The notes: a model not told the origin generated them from the sequence alone. Positions 9,342 through 19,821 are shown, counted from the first letter of the stretch. The stretch is DNA of 64,000 nucleotides from CAIQPS01 sp963721365 (GCA_963721365.1 CAVRJE010000015.1:119433-183432), one strand, 5' to 3'. Numbers and translations: made by a program.

Positions 9342-9683
9342 TCAGCTCACCTCTTCGATACCAGCTCTGAGAAGTTGCAGCCGCACCACCTGCGCCGCAC
9401 GCTCGGCTTCCGTCGCCTGACGATAACCTATCTGGAGCCCTTGCGCGAGCCGTGCGAGCTCGGATACGAACATCCCGGTCCTGGCGGGGGCTCGATCCTG
9501 CCCCTGACAGGCCCCCCCAGACCCCCCATCCGTGCTCGCACGCACCGCTCCTTCCGGCCAACTGATGATCGTGTCACCCGACAAGAACAGACTGTTGGTC
9601 TCGGCCATGGTCAGACCGACCCTCACCGTCACCAGATGCTCGCCCGCGCCCTGCTCGAAAGTGTGGGTGACGGAGAAGCCCAA
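9342..9683 (-). CDS. unknown protein coupled to the roadblock protein
   Basis: 113 residues, family not recognised. Predicted beta-rich N-terminal half (SVTHTFEQGAGEHLVTVRVG), a Gly/Ser/Ala-rich middle (residues 50-70) and a helical C-terminal half with Arg/Ala/Glu heptads (LARLAQGLQIGYRQATEAER). It lies immediately downstream of the SIMPL lipoprotein gene and overlaps the roadblock gene by an ATGA, so all three appear to be one leftward operon. A partner role for the roadblock protein is only an inference from this arrangement. Confidence 0.55.
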   Translation of the reverse strand: MGFSVTHTFEQGAGEHLVTVRVGLTMAETNSLFLSGDTIISWPEGAVRASTDGGSGGACQGQDRAPARTGMFVSELARLAQGLQIGYRQATEAERAAQVVRLQLLRAGIEEVS

Positions 9684-9693
9684 AGCCGTAGGA

Positions 9694-10536
9694 TCAACGC
9701 TTCAGCGCATAGGTGACGGTGACCGTGGCGGTTACGTCCAGATTCCCGCTGCTTACCGGCGGCTCCATGACCTTGGCCGAGTCGGTAGCTCCGCCCATCG
9801 CGTACATGGGCGGCACAGGCACTTGCACGGTCCCCTCGGTCATGATCAGGACTTCGCCGACGCCCTTGCCCTCGGCCGCCGCGAGACTCTCCGCCTTGGC
9901 CCGCGCGTTGACTGCCGCCTGTTTGAGGGCATCGTTCACGGCTTGGCTATCGTCGCGCAACCTCCACTCCGGCCCCGACACCTGCGTCGCGCCGGTCTCG
10001 ACGCCCGCGGCCAATACCTTCGCCACCGTCGGGGCATCCTTCAGCGTGACCTTGATGCTGTTCTGCGCCCTATACCCGGTGAGGGTCTCTTTGCCCGTGG
10101 TGGGATCGTACGTCCTGACGGGATAGAGGGTGATATTTGCCGTCTGGATGGCTGACTCCGGAATGCCGTCGCTCTTCAAGCGATCCAGCATGTTCTTGGT
10201 CTGGATCGACGTAGCGTCCATGGCAGCGGGCGCGGTGGCGGCGTCATTCTCGACGGTCAGCACGACGACTGCCTCGTCGGGAGGGCTGGTGACCGTCGCC
10301 TGACCGCTGACCGTCACCGTATTGGCGGCTCCCGCGGCCGACAGTACCGCGGCCGTGGCGGCGGGGCTCGATATATCCCCCCCGCAACCGGCAAGCGCCA
10401 GCGGCACTGTGACTAGTGCCAGAGCCAGGCCCATGTAGATGAGGTTCTTGTGTTTGGCGGTGCCGGCAGAACGGGACTCCCCTCCCGCATGCTCCCCTGC
10501 ACCACCGCGTGTCCCCGTTCGTACTTCCATGTGCAC
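9694..10536 (-). CDS. SIMPL-domain (DUF541, YggE-like) lipoprotein
   Basis: Exported protein with a SIMPL domain, a family linked to oxidative-stress tolerance whose biochemical role is unsettled. The N-terminus has a charged region, a hydrophobic segment and the lipobox LALAGC, so the mature protein should be anchored at Cys near residue 50. The domain starts at NTVTVSGQATVTSPPDEAVV, includes LYPVRTYDPTTGK and YRAQNSIKVTLKD, and ends with LDVTATVTVTYALKR. 280 residues, no frame break. A long N-terminal stretch precedes the hydrophobic segment, so the true start may be internal. Confidence 0.85.
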   Translation of the reverse strand: MHMEVRTGTRGGAGEHAGGESRSAGTAKHKNLIYMGLALALVTVPLALAGCGGDISSPAATAAVLSAAGAANTVTVSGQATVTSPPDEAVVVLTVENDAATAPAAMDATSIQTKNMLDRLKSDGIPESAIQTANITLYPVRTYDPTTGKETLTGYRAQNSIKVTLKDAPTVAKVLAAGVETGATQVSGPEWRLRDDSQAVNDALKQAAVNARAKAESLAAAEGKGVGEVLIMTEGTVQVPVPPMYAMGGATDSAKVMEPPVSSGNLDVTATVTVTYALKR

Positions 10537-10626
10537 CCCTCTCAGAGACAGCTGTAGAGGCCGGTACGACGCCTGGCCTGGTGCACGCGGTTCCGCGCTA
10601 ACCGGACCGGATCAAGCATAGGCTCA

Positions 10627-11522
10627 TCAAGGCAGCCGGTCGAGAAGGCGCGCCAGCTCGTCGGCGTCCTTGAACGGCAATTCGATCACGCCGCCCGCTC
10701 CCCTTTCTCGGACTTTCGGCACAACACCGAGGAGACTGAAGAACGAATCCCGTATCTGATCCAACGTGTCCACGGGCATGCTCGATCGAGCGGCTCGCTT
10801 GCCGGGAGCCCCCGGTTCGGCCCGCCGCCGCACCTCTTCCTCCACCTGGCGCACCGAAAGGCCTTTCTCCGCGATGCGCCGCGCCAGCCGTATCTGCTCC
10901 CCTCGTCCCTCGAGGCTCAGAAGAGCCCGGGCATGCCCCTCGGACAGGGCACCGCTGGCAAGAGACTCCTGGATGGGAGCAGGGAGGTCGAGGAGGCGGA
11001 TCTTGTTGGCGATCGCCGAGCGGCTCTTGCCGACGCGCGCCGCGAGTTTCTCCTGCGTAACGCCAAGATCCTCGAGCAGTACCTCGAGCGCAAAGGCCTC
11101 GTCGACCGGATTGAGCTGCTGGCGCACGACGTTCTCCACCAGGGCCAACTCGAGGCTCTCGACGTCGGAGGCGGACGCGAACGATCGCCGGGATCACGGT
11201 GAAACCGGCCTGCTGCGCGGCTCGCCACCGCCGCTCGCCGGCGATCAGTTCGTAACCCTCCTCGACCCTGCGGACAATCACCGGCTGGACCACGCCGACG
11301 GACGCGATCGAGGTCGCCAGCTCCTCGAGTGCGGCCGGGTCGAAGACGCGGCGGGGCTGACGCGGATTCCGGCGGATGGCGGAGACGGGCAGCTCTACGA
11401 CCCCGGCCGCGGCGCGCCGTGGCACGGCCTGAGGAAGGCTCGAGCCCCTCGAGGTATTCCTCGCCGCCTTCTTCTCTGAGCAACGCGGCCAGCCCTCTGC
11501 CGAGAGCAGGCTTCTTAGCCAT
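10627..11522 (-). CDS. parB: chromosome partitioning protein ParB (two frame breaks)
   Basis: Centromere (parS)-binding CTP-dependent clamp that loads SMC and works with ParA. The start MAKKPALGRGLAALL is typical. The next frame gives VVELPVSAIRRNPRQPRRVF and LIAGERRWRAAQQAG (the GERR CTP-binding box). The third frame gives ELALVENVVRQQLNPVDEA, the HTH segment (LGVTQEKLAARVGKSRSAIA) and the dimerisation tail. The breaks near 11420 and 11190 each fit one extra base; at the second, removing one G from CGCGT restores IVRSASDVESLELA with exact family spacing. Its start overlaps the end of parA by 8 bases. Confidence 0.9.
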
Positions 11523-12304
11523 GGCTGATCACCTCCAGAGCGAGATCGAAATACGCGTCCGAGCCCGCACAGCGCGGATCGAGCATAGAGACCGGTACAC
11601 CGTGGCTGGGCGCTTCCGCCAGACGCACGTTGCGGGGAACGACCGTATTGAAGGTCAGCGAGGGGAAGTGGGCCCGGATCTCCTGCTCCACCTGGCGGGC
11701 CAGGCCGGTCCGTAGGTCCACCATGGTCAGGACCAGCCCGGCTATGCGAAGCGCAGGATTGAGGCGCTCTTTGATCCCCGAGATGGTCGACAACAACTGG
11801 GCGAGCCCTTCCAGCGCGTAGTACTCGGCCTGCACCGGGATGAGGACGGACTCGGCGGCCACCAGGGCATTGACGGTCAGGAGCCCCAGCGAGGGCGGGC
11901 AATCGATGAAGACGAAGGAGTAGCGATCCGGTTCGAGAGAGGCCAGGGCCTTCTTGAGCCGGAATTCGCGGTGTTCGAGCGAGGGGAGCAACACGCCGGC
12001 GCCGACCATGTCCGATGAGGAGGGGGCTACGTCGAGACCGGGGACCGAAGACGGCCCTATCACCGAACTAAGGGTCTGCTCGCCGAGCAGGACTTCCAGG
12101 ATGGCCGGTTCGTCCGTGGAGAACGCGGACGCCGAGCCCGTGAGAGGCGTTCGCCTGCGAGTCCATGTCGACCAGGAGCACCCGCTCCCCCGCCTGCGCG
12201 AGACTCGCAGCAAGATTGATGGCGGTCGTCGTCTTGCCGACCCCGCCCTTCTGATTTGCTATCGCGTATATCAGTAGAGCATCCTCTCCAGCGCTATCCC
12301 CCAA
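11515..12304 (-). CDS. parA: chromosome partitioning ATPase ParA/Soj (one frame break)
   Basis: Walker-type ATPase that drives segregation of the ParB-parS complex. The deviant Walker A is ANQKGGVGKTTTAINLA, followed by LLVDMDSQANASHGLG. After a frame change near 12126 the chain continues with DEPAILEVLL, FVFIDCPPSLGLLTVNAL (Walker B) and GLVLTMVDLRTGLARQV. One base too many in CGCGTT accounts for the break. The frame begins at a TTG inside the end of rsmG with no clear ribosome site, so the start is uncertain. It forms a leftward operon rsmG-parA-parB. Confidence 0.9.
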
Positions 12305-12996
12305 GCGGCCGCCGGGCCGCAGTCCCCGCCTGCCGCGGGAACGTCGGAGGCGTCACCCCCTCCTTCTGCGCCAGGTAGACCCAGCGGTTCTCCGCTCCCG
12401 CGAATGGTTCCAGCTTGACCGATTCCAGCCCGCCTCCGCCCAGTATAGCGAGAGCCTTCTCGGCTTGAATACGCTCTTGGTTGGATATCGCGCCCTTCAT
12501 GGCGATCATCGCGCCACCCTGCTCGAGGAGCGGAAACGAATACTCGGCTACAACGGCGAGGGCGGCAAGCGCCCTGGACACAACCACGTCGTGCGCCCCG
12601 CGACCGGCTTTCCGGCCGTAGTCCTCGGCTCTCTCGCACCGGACGTCGACATTGCGCAGTCCCATCACGTTCGCAGCCTGTTCGATGAAACGGCACTTCT
12701 TCTGCTGAGATTCGACGGCGGTGACCCTGGCGGACGGCAGCGCGATGGCAAGCACGAGGGCAGGCACGCCTGCGCCAGAACCCAGGTCCGCGAGCCTCCG
12801 CGCCGCCGCGGACCGAGGCAAGTTCGACGAGGGCAAGGCTGTCGAGGAAATGGAAGCGCTCGATCGCCTCCGGCTCCCTGATACTCGTGACGTTGAAGGC
12901 GGCATGGAGCAGCAGATCGCCGAACGTGCTCAAGCCGGCGACCGCTTCGGCGCCAAGACCCCTCTCGGCATACGCCTGTGACTGCGTCAACTCCAC
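12294..12996 (-). CDS. rsmG: 16S rRNA (guanine527-N7)-methyltransferase RsmG (one frame break)
   Basis: SAM-dependent enzyme that makes m7G527 in 16S rRNA. The N-terminal part (LSTFGDLLLHAAFNVTSIRE, IERFHFLDSLALVEL) is in one frame. The SAM-binding part (LADLGSGAGVPALVLAIALP, VESQQKKCRFIEQAA, RCERAEDYGRKAG, VVSRALAALAVVAEY) is in the next. The break near 12797 fits one extra base. The GTG at 12996 is a reasonable start because it overlaps the 3' end of mnmG, but an earlier start is possible. Length about 233 residues, normal for the family. Confidence 0.88.
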
Positions 12997-15134
12997 GCAC
13001 CGGCTCCGCTTCTTGCCTGGTTCTGTGGTCCGAGGCCACGGGCCGCCGGTGGCCCGGGACTCACTCGGGGGCCTGCACTCACTCGGTGACTGGGGAACGG
13101 CCGGAGGGCGAGGCGAGAGGGGTGGTCTGGCCCGGCCCGGCGATCGGCGCACCTCCCCGGCGTCGACGCAGCCAGGAGGGTCGGCGTTTCTTCCACCCCG
13201 CCGTCACCAACCTGGGTGCGAAGTGAGCGGTAGAGGTGCACGAGAAGGACAGAGATGTCCGCGGGAGAGACCCCGGGCACACGAGAGGCCTGCCCCAAAG
13301 TCGCGGGCCGTAGCCGGCTTAGCTTGTCTTTGGCTTCGTATGTCAGCCCCTCGAGGGGCCAATACTCGAAATCGTCCGGGACCGGCAGTGTCTCGGTGGC
13401 CCGATGGCGCCGAATCTCGGCGAGTTGCCGGCGGATGTACCCCTCGTATCGCGCCTGCACCGACAGTTGCTCGACCACGTCGGAGGGAGCCGACGAGATG
13501 CGCTCGCGATCGTCCTCGGACAGCATCTGCAGCAGGTCCTCAAACGACACCTGCGGCCGGCGCAGGAGTCTTGCCGCAGATTGCGACTCGTCCAGGCGGG
13601 CCGTGCCGAGAGATTCGAGCAGATTCTGGCTCTCCTCGCTGTCCCGCACTTGGATGCTCTCCAGCAATTCCCCGTATTCCGCTAGCTTGCGCTGCTTCTC
13701 TTCTACCATTTCGAGCTGGTCGGGCGTCAGAAGACCGAGCTTGTACCCGAGCGGAGACAGCCGCTCCGCGGCGTTGTCGTGGCGCAGGATGAGCCGGTAT
13801 TCGGCGCGCGAAGTGAACATCCGGTACGGCTCGTCGACCCCTTTCGTCACGAGATCGTCGATCAGCACGCCGATGTACGCCTGATCGCGGCGCAGGATGA
13901 ACGGGGCCTCATCGCGCGCATGAAGGGCTGCGTTGATGCCCGCCATCAGCCCCTGGGCCGCCGCTTCCTCGTAGCCCGACGTTCCGTTGAGCTGCCCGGC
14001 GCAGAACAACCCGGCGACGGCCTTGGTCTGGAGGCCGAGAGTGAGTTGCTGCGGCGGCAGATAATCGTATTCCACCGCGTATCCGGGGCGGACCAGTCGG
14101 GCGTTTTCCAGCCCAGGGGTAGCTTTGATTATCTTCTCCTGGACAAAGACGGGCAGACTGGTGGTGAGCCCTTGCAGATACATCTCCTGGGTCGTGACCC
14201 CCTCGGGCTCGACGAACACCGGATGCTGCTCCTTCTCGGGGAAGTTGATCAGCTTTCGGTCGATGGAAGGACAATACCGCGGGCCTTTCCCGCTTACGGA
14301 ACCACTCCGCAGCGGGCTGAGATGCAGGTACTTGGAGACCACTTCGTGCGTGGCCGCGGTGGTGTGGGTCAGAAAGCACGGGACCTGACGCCGCGGGGCC
14401 GGGGTCTGCCAGTGGGAGAAGGACAGAGGCGCCGCATCTCCCTCCTGCGGGATCATTCGATCGGGATCGATGGTTGTTCCGTCGACGCGCGGCGGCGTGG
14501 CTGACTGAAAACGATCCAATTCGAGCCCGGCGGCAAGAAGACTCTCGGAGAGACGGAGAGCGGGGAGTTCCCCCACCCGTCCGGCAGCAAAACTCCGGTC
14601 TCCGATCACGATCTTGCCGCGAAGGAAGGTGCCCGTGGCAAGAACAAGCGATCGGCACTTGAGACGCCGGCCGTCGGCAAGCTCGACTGCTCTGATTGTT
14701 TCACGTGAAACATCGAGCCCGACCGCTTCCCCCTGGACGATGTCCAAGTTGGCGGTCCTCGACAGGATCACCTTCATCCAGTCCTCGTATAGGCGCTTGT
14801 CGGCCTGCGCGCGAAGCGCCCGCACCGCGGGACCCTTGGAGGTATTGAGCATCTTCAATTGGATGAAGGCGCGGTCCGTGTTGCGCCCTTGCTCGCCTCC
14901 CAGGGCGTCCACCTCGCGCGTCAGTTGCCCCTTGCCGACACCTCCGACGGCGGGATTGCAGGGCATGAGCGCGATGTTGTCGACGTGGAGCGTGACCATC
15001 GCGGTGCGGCAGCCCATCCGAGCGGACGCAAGCGCCGCTTCACACCCCGCATGGCCACCACCGACAACCACCACGTCGTAGGCCCACGTGCCTTGGTTCA
15101 CACTCGAGTTCTTTGTTGCCGACGACGCGGTCAC
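12987..15134 (-). CDS. mnmG: tRNA uridine-5-carboxymethylaminomethyl modification enzyme MnmG (GidA)
   Basis: FAD-dependent partner of MnmE that modifies U34 of several tRNAs. FAD site VVVVGGGHAGCEAALASARMG; conserved ALMPCNPAVGGVGKGQL, AFIQLKMLNTSKGPAVRALR, and LFCAGQLNGTSGYEEAAAQG. The C-terminal helical domain ends in GVSPADISVLLVHLYR. The frame is intact over 715 codons, but about 70 Arg/Pro-rich residues follow the normal family end, so a stop near 13190 may have been lost. The start overlaps the upstream FAD-protein gene by an ATGA. A clean frame here contrasts with broken neighbours on both sides. Confidence 0.95.
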   Translation of the reverse strand: MTASSATKNSSVNQGTWAYDVVVVGGGHAGCEAALASARMGCRTAMVTLHVDNIALMPCNPAVGGVGKGQLTREVDALGGEQGRNTDRAFIQLKMLNTSKGPAVRALRAQADKRLYEDWMKVILSRTANLDIVQGEAVGLDVSRETIRAVELADGRRLKCRSLVLATGTFLRGKIVIGDRSFAAGRVGELPALRLSESLLAAGLELDRFQSATPPRVDGTTIDPDRMIPQEGDAAPLSFSHWQTPAPRRQVPCFLTHTTAATHEVVSKYLHLSPLRSGSVSGKGPRYCPSIDRKLINFPEKEQHPVFVEPEGVTTQEMYLQGLTTSLPVFVQEKIIKATPGLENARLVRPGYAVEYDYLPPQQLTLGLQTKAVAGLFCAGQLNGTSGYEEAAAQGLMAGINAALHARDEAPFILRRDQAYIGVLIDDLVTKGVDEPYRMFTSRAEYRLILRHDNAAERLSPLGYKLGLLTPDQLEMVEEKQRKLAEYGELLESIQVRDSEESQNLLESLGTARLDESQSAARLLRRPQVSFEDLLQMLSEDDRERISSAPSDVVEQLSVQARYEGYIRRQLAEIRRHRATETLPVPDDFEYWPLEGLTYEAKDKLSRLRPATLGQASRVPGVSPADISVLLVHLYRSLRTQVGDGGVEETPTLLAASTPGRCADRRAGPDHPSRLALRPFPSHRVSAGPRVSPGPPAARGLGPQNQARSGAGAWS

Positions 15135-16388
15135 GTACCGCTTCCTTGCCCAGGCTCTTCACTGATCGCCGAAGTGTCGGCTGCAAGCCGACCGGCCGCC
15201 GGCTCGGCCAGTGACCGTACGATGTCCCGTGCAGCCCGTACGCCAGACAAAAGGCTGGCCGCGTAATTCGGCGCCCCTGCGGATCGCCCGACTACCCAAA
15301 CCGGCCCCGGCTCTCCGCTGCACCGCATCCGGCCGGTGTCGCCGACTCCCGCCACCATCAGTCCAGTGACGGTCATGGGCATCCGGCCGGCGATCCGTCC
15401 GACCTCGTCAACCGAAACCGCGTCCATCTCGACGGCGAACTCGCTTTCGGGGGACAGATACAACTCAAAGGTCGCTGCGCCGTCGGGGGAGAGCGCCGGC
15501 AACCTCGTCGCTCCCGCCCGTACGCCCGTGCCCGACATCATCACCATGCGATCGACCCTGAGATCCGCCTGCCAGTGCGGAGCAGGGGGATACTCGTCCG
15601 GCCAGCAGTCGCCCGGCGTGGCTGAGGTAGCGGGTAGGAGCGGTTCTTCGCGCGATCTGCCGCCGAGGCCGTGACCGCTGGACACGGGCTTGCCGGCGCA
15701 ATCGCCGCGAGTCCGGTCGCTTCCCTCCGTTTCGGGCCTGTCCGGGTCCGCCAACCAGCCACAGGCTCTCGCGCTTCGCACCGATACTCGCGGCCCTACT
15801 TCCAAAGACGTTTCCCGGAACTCCACGCCCATCGCTTCGAGCGCGGCCCGCAGCCCCTCTGAGTCCGGCTCCCCATACCGGCCGCCCCGCGCGGCCGTCG
15901 CTACCGGTGTCGATGCGACCTCCAAGGCTCAGTCCGACGGCGACCACCACGGCGTCCGCCTCGAACACCTCCCCGAATATGGTCTCCACCTCAACGCGCC
16001 GCCCGACGAGGCGAAGATCGGTGACAAATCCTTGTCTGAACCCAAGCCCGGGGATCTCCTCCAAAGCTCTCTTCGTCTCGATGCTGATCTTTCGACGGTC
16101 GATGTTGAGGATCGCTTCGCCGCTCGCAGGCATCATCGCAGCCTGGAGCCAGACGCTGCGCAGCGACAGCGGAAGCCCCCGGAGCGCTTCCTCGGCTTGG
16201 TGCCCCCGTCCCTCACCGATCATGTCCGGACCATAGGCAGGCAGCCCGACCCTGTCCATCGCGCTGTTTATCAGAGTGACCTGCAGCCCCGCCGACGCAA
16301 GCTCGGCCGCGCAGGCGCAGCCCGACACTCCAGCGCCAACCACTATCACGGTCGGCGAGTGTGCTCCTCCCTCGACCACCCGAGGCAC
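15131..16388 (-). CDS. MnmG/GidA-related FAD-binding protein of unknown function (one frame break)
   Basis: Predicted FAD or NAD(P)-binding Rossmann protein of about 418 residues. The N-terminus TVIVVGAGVSGCACAAELAS is a dinucleotide-binding GxGxxG fold. The following VTLINSAMDRVGLPAYGPD and the NIDRRKISIETKRALEEIPG segment line up with the MnmG positions around its NPAVGG and tRNA-binding helix, but without the MnmG cysteine. A C-terminal VWVVGRSAGAPNYAASLLSG resembles the second FAD-binding motif of MnmG. The break near 15880 fits one extra base in a GC-rich run. It lies between mnmE and mnmG and overlaps the mnmG start by 4 bases, so a tRNA-modification link is inferred. Confidence 0.7.
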
Positions 16389-16458
16389 GTCCGCCCCCTC
16401 GACTCCCAGTAGACTGCCGGCTCGGGCCGCCCCATGCCTGCCTCTCGGTCGGGTCCAT

Positions 16459-17932
16459 CTATTTCCCCAGGCAGAATCGGCTGAATATCTCGTCCAGGAG
16501 GTCCTGGGTCAGGTCTTCCCCGGTGATACGACCGAGGGCCTGGATTGCGTCCCGGATATCCTCGCAGATCAGCTCCTCGTCGCTGCCGCCCGAAGTCGCC
16601 CTCAGCGCCGCTTCCGTTCTCTCGAAGGCCTCGCCGACGAGCCCGCGCTGCCGCTCGCTGGCCAGGACCGGCTCCTCGAGGTGAAGCCCTTCGCCTCCGC
16701 TGACGACCCGCTGGATCAGGTCCCGGAGATCGTCAAGCCCCTCCCCGGTGGCCGCGGAGACGCGACATATCCTCCAGGCCCCCGCTTCTCGCTCCGATCC
16801 GTCGGCAAGATACGCGCCGAGAGCTTCCCCTCTCCGCTCGCTGTCCCCGGCAAGGTCGATCTTGTTACAGACGACTATCGAGCGATCCCCTTCGAGCCCA
16901 CGCACGAGCTCGCGGTCTTCCTGGTCCCACGGTCTCGATATATCGACGACCGCCAGCACAAGATCGGCCTGCTCCATGGCCTTCACCGACCGCTCCACTC
17001 CCAGACGCTCGACGTGATCGCCCCCCGCCCGTATGCCCGCGGTGTCGACGAGGTGGATCGGGATGCCGCCGATCTCCATGAGTTCCTCGACGGTGTCGCG
17101 GGTCGTTCCCGGGATGTCCGACACGATCGCCCTCTCGCGCATGAGCAGGGCGTTGAGCAGGGAGCTCTTGCCCACGTTCGGCTTGCCGACGATGGCGGTC
17201 GTCACTCCCTGCTCCAGCGCCCGGCCGACGAACGCCGTCCGGAGCAGCCGGTCGAGGTCTGCCCGAGCGGTCGAGCAACCCGTCGCCCAGGCCGTCCCAG
17301 TCGAGCGCGTCGACGTCCTCGTCGGAGAAATCCACCGTCGCCTCGATCTGGGCCAGCAGACCGAGCAGAGAGCGCCGCACGGCGCGGAGCCTCTCGGACA
17401 GCCCGCCCTCCAGCTGGCGCAGGGAAGCCCGCAGCGCGCCCGAGCTCCGTGCGCGCCACGATGGCAGCTACGCTCTCCGCCTGGGCCAGGTCGATCCGCC
17501 CGTTCAGAAACGCGCGCCGGGTGAATTCTCCTGGTTCCGCAAGGCGGGCACCGAGTTGCACGAGCAGCCTCAGCACGGCTCGCTGCGCCGCGACTCCGCC
17601 GTGGCAGTGCACTTCGACTATATCCTCACGAGTGTACGAGTGAGGAGCCCGCATCACGGCGAGCAGCACCTCGTCGACGTCCTGCCCGTCACGGGGGTCG
17701 ACGATGTGGCCGTAGAGAAGGCGATGCGTCTCGTCCGGCTCGAGCGCTGCGCCCCGCCCGGCCGGAACACCGATTCCGCGATGCCCACGGCCGCCGGACC
17801 GCTCATCCTCACGATTCCGATCGCACCCACTCCCGCTCGCGGTCGACAGCGCCACGATCGTGTCCTCGCCCCAGGGGACGTGGCGGACTCGAGCGAAAGC
17901 GGGCTCTGGATATGCGGGTCCTCGGAGATCAT
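16459..17932 (-). CDS. mnmE: tRNA modification GTPase MnmE (TrmE) with several frame breaks
   Basis: GTPase that forms, with MnmG, the wobble-uridine-modifying complex. The N-terminal domain is spread over two frames (GEDTIVALSTASGSG, then AIGIVRMSGPAAVGIAESVF, then ETHRLLYGHIVDP). The helical domain has VEVHCHGGVAAQRAVLRLL and FTRRAFLNGRIDLAQAE. The G domain has IVGKPNVGKSSLLNALL, TTRDTVEE, DTAGIR and NKID. The C-terminal FCLGK is the formyl-THF/active-site motif. About five breaks (near 17865, 17810, 17760, 17445, 17265); the last two fit GG read as GGG, two others fit a lost base. ATG 17932 is chosen as start; a GTG lies 9 bases upstream. Confidence 0.88.
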
Positions 17933-18132
17933 GGGCAGCACCGGACGTGTTCGGAGGGTCGAAAGAGAGCCAAGATGATGCCAGAAAAACCTCTACCCGA
18001 CCATACGAAAGGCCTGAAGCGCCGCCATTCCGTCCGGCGTTACATCCCCGGCGTCACATCTCCGGCCGCCTCGCGCGCCTCCCCCGGTTCCGCGGCAGCC
18101 CCGGGCGCGGCGTCGGCTCGGGACCCGGGCCG

Positions 18133-18963
18133 CTACCTTCGCGACTCGCGCGTCGGCGTGATGACCACGACCCGATTGGGTTCCCGGCCCTGACTGGCCG
18201 TCGCGACGTCCGTCCGATCCCGCAGGGTAAGGTGGACGATCTTGCGCTCCGCGGGGGTCATGGGAGTCAATGCCACAGGGCGCCCGCGCTTGGCGGCTTC
18301 TTCGGCCTTGCGCAGAGCCACCCGTTCGATCTGCCGGCGGCGGCGGTCCTTGTAGCCCTCGGCGTCCAGCTCCACCCGTCTGCGGGGATGCGCGCCCGAG
18401 AACACCGCTATGCTGGCCAGGTACTCGATCGCGTCGATGGTCTGCCCGCGGCGGCCGATGAAGATGCCCATGTCCTCGCCGGTTATCTCGGCGGACAGCT
18501 CCTCGGGGCCCTCGGTGATGTGGATCTCCCCGGGCAATCCCAGTTCGTCGAGTACCCGGGAAAGGAAAGCGCGCAGACGGGCCGCATCGGGACTGTCATC
18601 GCTTCCGTCGTCCCCGTGCCAGTCGCCGGTCCGCGGCCGCCCGTAGTCGTCCTCGAGATCCTCGTCTTCAAGGTCCTCGTCGACATCGTGCCGCAGCAGC
18701 TCTTCGGGCATGCTGTCGTCTTCGGGACCCAGGAAGTCGAACTCCTCCCCGACCAGCGCCACTTCTACCACGGCGTCGACCGCGCCCACCCCCATGAAGC
18801 CCTCTTCGGGCGGGATGATGATCGTCACCTCATACTGGTCCTCGGCGAGTTCGCCGGGGGCGAAATCAAGCTCAGCCAGAGCTCTTTGGACCGCCATTTC
18901 CACGGTTCGGCCGTTGGCTCTTGCTACCTGTTGCCTGCCCTTTTGCTGACGTCCTTTGCCCAC
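18133..18963 (-). CDS. jag: Jag/KhpB-type RNA-binding protein (SpoIIIJ-associated)
   Basis: RNA-binding regulator encoded next to yidC. Domains in order: the Jag-N domain (NGRTVEMAVQRALAELDF), a long acidic linker (DVDEDLEDEDLEDDYG, residues about 85-125), a KH domain (EDMGIFIGRRGQTIDAIEYL) and an R3H domain (ERKIVHLTLRD with REPNRVVVITP). GTG 18963 is chosen because GCGGAGG sits 8 bases upstream and the yidC stop lies just before it; the longer open frame extends into yidC. No frame break over 276 residues. The extended acidic linker is larger than in most homologues. Confidence 0.9.
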   Translation of the reverse strand: MGKGRQQKGRQQVARANGRTVEMAVQRALAELDFAPGELAEDQYEVTIIIPPEEGFMGVGAVDAVVEVALVGEEFDFLGPEDDSMPEELLRHDVDEDLEDEDLEDDYGRPRTGDWHGDDGSDDSPDAARLRAFLSRVLDELGLPGEIHITEGPEELSAEITGEDMGIFIGRRGQTIDAIEYLASIAVFSGAHPRRRVELDAEGYKDRRRRQIERVALRKAEEAAKRGRPVALTPMTPAERKIVHLTLRDRTDVATASQGREPNRVVVITPTRESRR

Positions 18964-18983
18964 TGGTCTTGCCTCCGCTCTTC

Positions 18984-19765
18984 TTAGCCGGCTGTGTGGA
19001 CGGGGCCTTCGGCTTGGTCGGAGTAGTCCCCGTCTTTGCGGGCACGCTTTGCCGGCGCCTTCGTCGGGGTCTTCTCTTTGGCCGAAGATGCCGCCGCAGG
19101 CACAGGCATCGGCATCATCCGTTCTGCAACATACTGCTGAGCTATAGTCCACAAGTTAGAAGTGAACCAATAGATGAACAAACCTGCAGGCCACTTACCA
19201 ATGAACATGAAGATGCCAACGATGATCGGCATCATGTAAGCGATCATCTTCTGCTGGCCGACACTCTTTCTAGACATCTGCCATGAAGCCACAAACTGGC
19301 TCGCAATGTAGAGGAACATCAAAATGATGTCGAACTTGGTGATGTCCGCTATCCACAGCCAACCGACGGTCGGGTTGGGGAATGCGAACGCGCCGCCCGG
19401 TTGCCCTTGCTCCCGCAGCATGTAGTACAGGCCGAAGAAGACCGGCATCTGCAAGCAGGAGCGGAAGACACGAGCCGAACGGGCTCACCTTGTTCTCCTG
19501 GTAGAACTCCATGGTCTTCTGGTTCAGGAGCTTGCTTGTTGTCCTTGTACTTCTCCTGGAGGGCCTTGATCTCAGGCGCCAGCGCCTGCATGGCGCGCAT
19601 GCTCTTGATCTGTCGCCACGTGAGCGGGACGAGGACGATCCGAACGATGATAGTGAGCACCACGATCGACCAGGACCAACTGATCCCGAGGGTCTGGTGG
19701 ATGAACTCCAGGATGTAGAAGAAGAAACTACTCAGCGGCGACAGGATACTCGCGAGCCAGTCCAT
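18984..19765 (-). CDS. yidC: membrane protein insertase YidC/Oxa1 (short Gram-positive type, two frame breaks)
   Basis: Inserts and folds membrane proteins alone or with SecYEG. The chain starts MDWLASILSPLSSFFFYILE, then SWSIVVLTIIVRIVLVPLTW (transmembrane, with the conserved Arg) and MQALAPEIKALQEKYKDN. After breaks near 19535 and 19450 it continues with NQKTMEFYQENKVSPFGSCL, QMPVFFGLYYMLREQ and the last membrane segments, ending in a basic tail (KAPAKRARKDG). Each break fits one extra base. The short form lacking the large periplasmic domain fits a monoderm bacterium. A ribosome site AGAGGG precedes ATG 19765. Confidence 0.92.
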
Positions 19766-19821
19766 GCTCGGCCCTCTATTCCAGTCCTGCCGAGCAGTGC
19801 CCGGCGCCGGGCGCCATGCCG

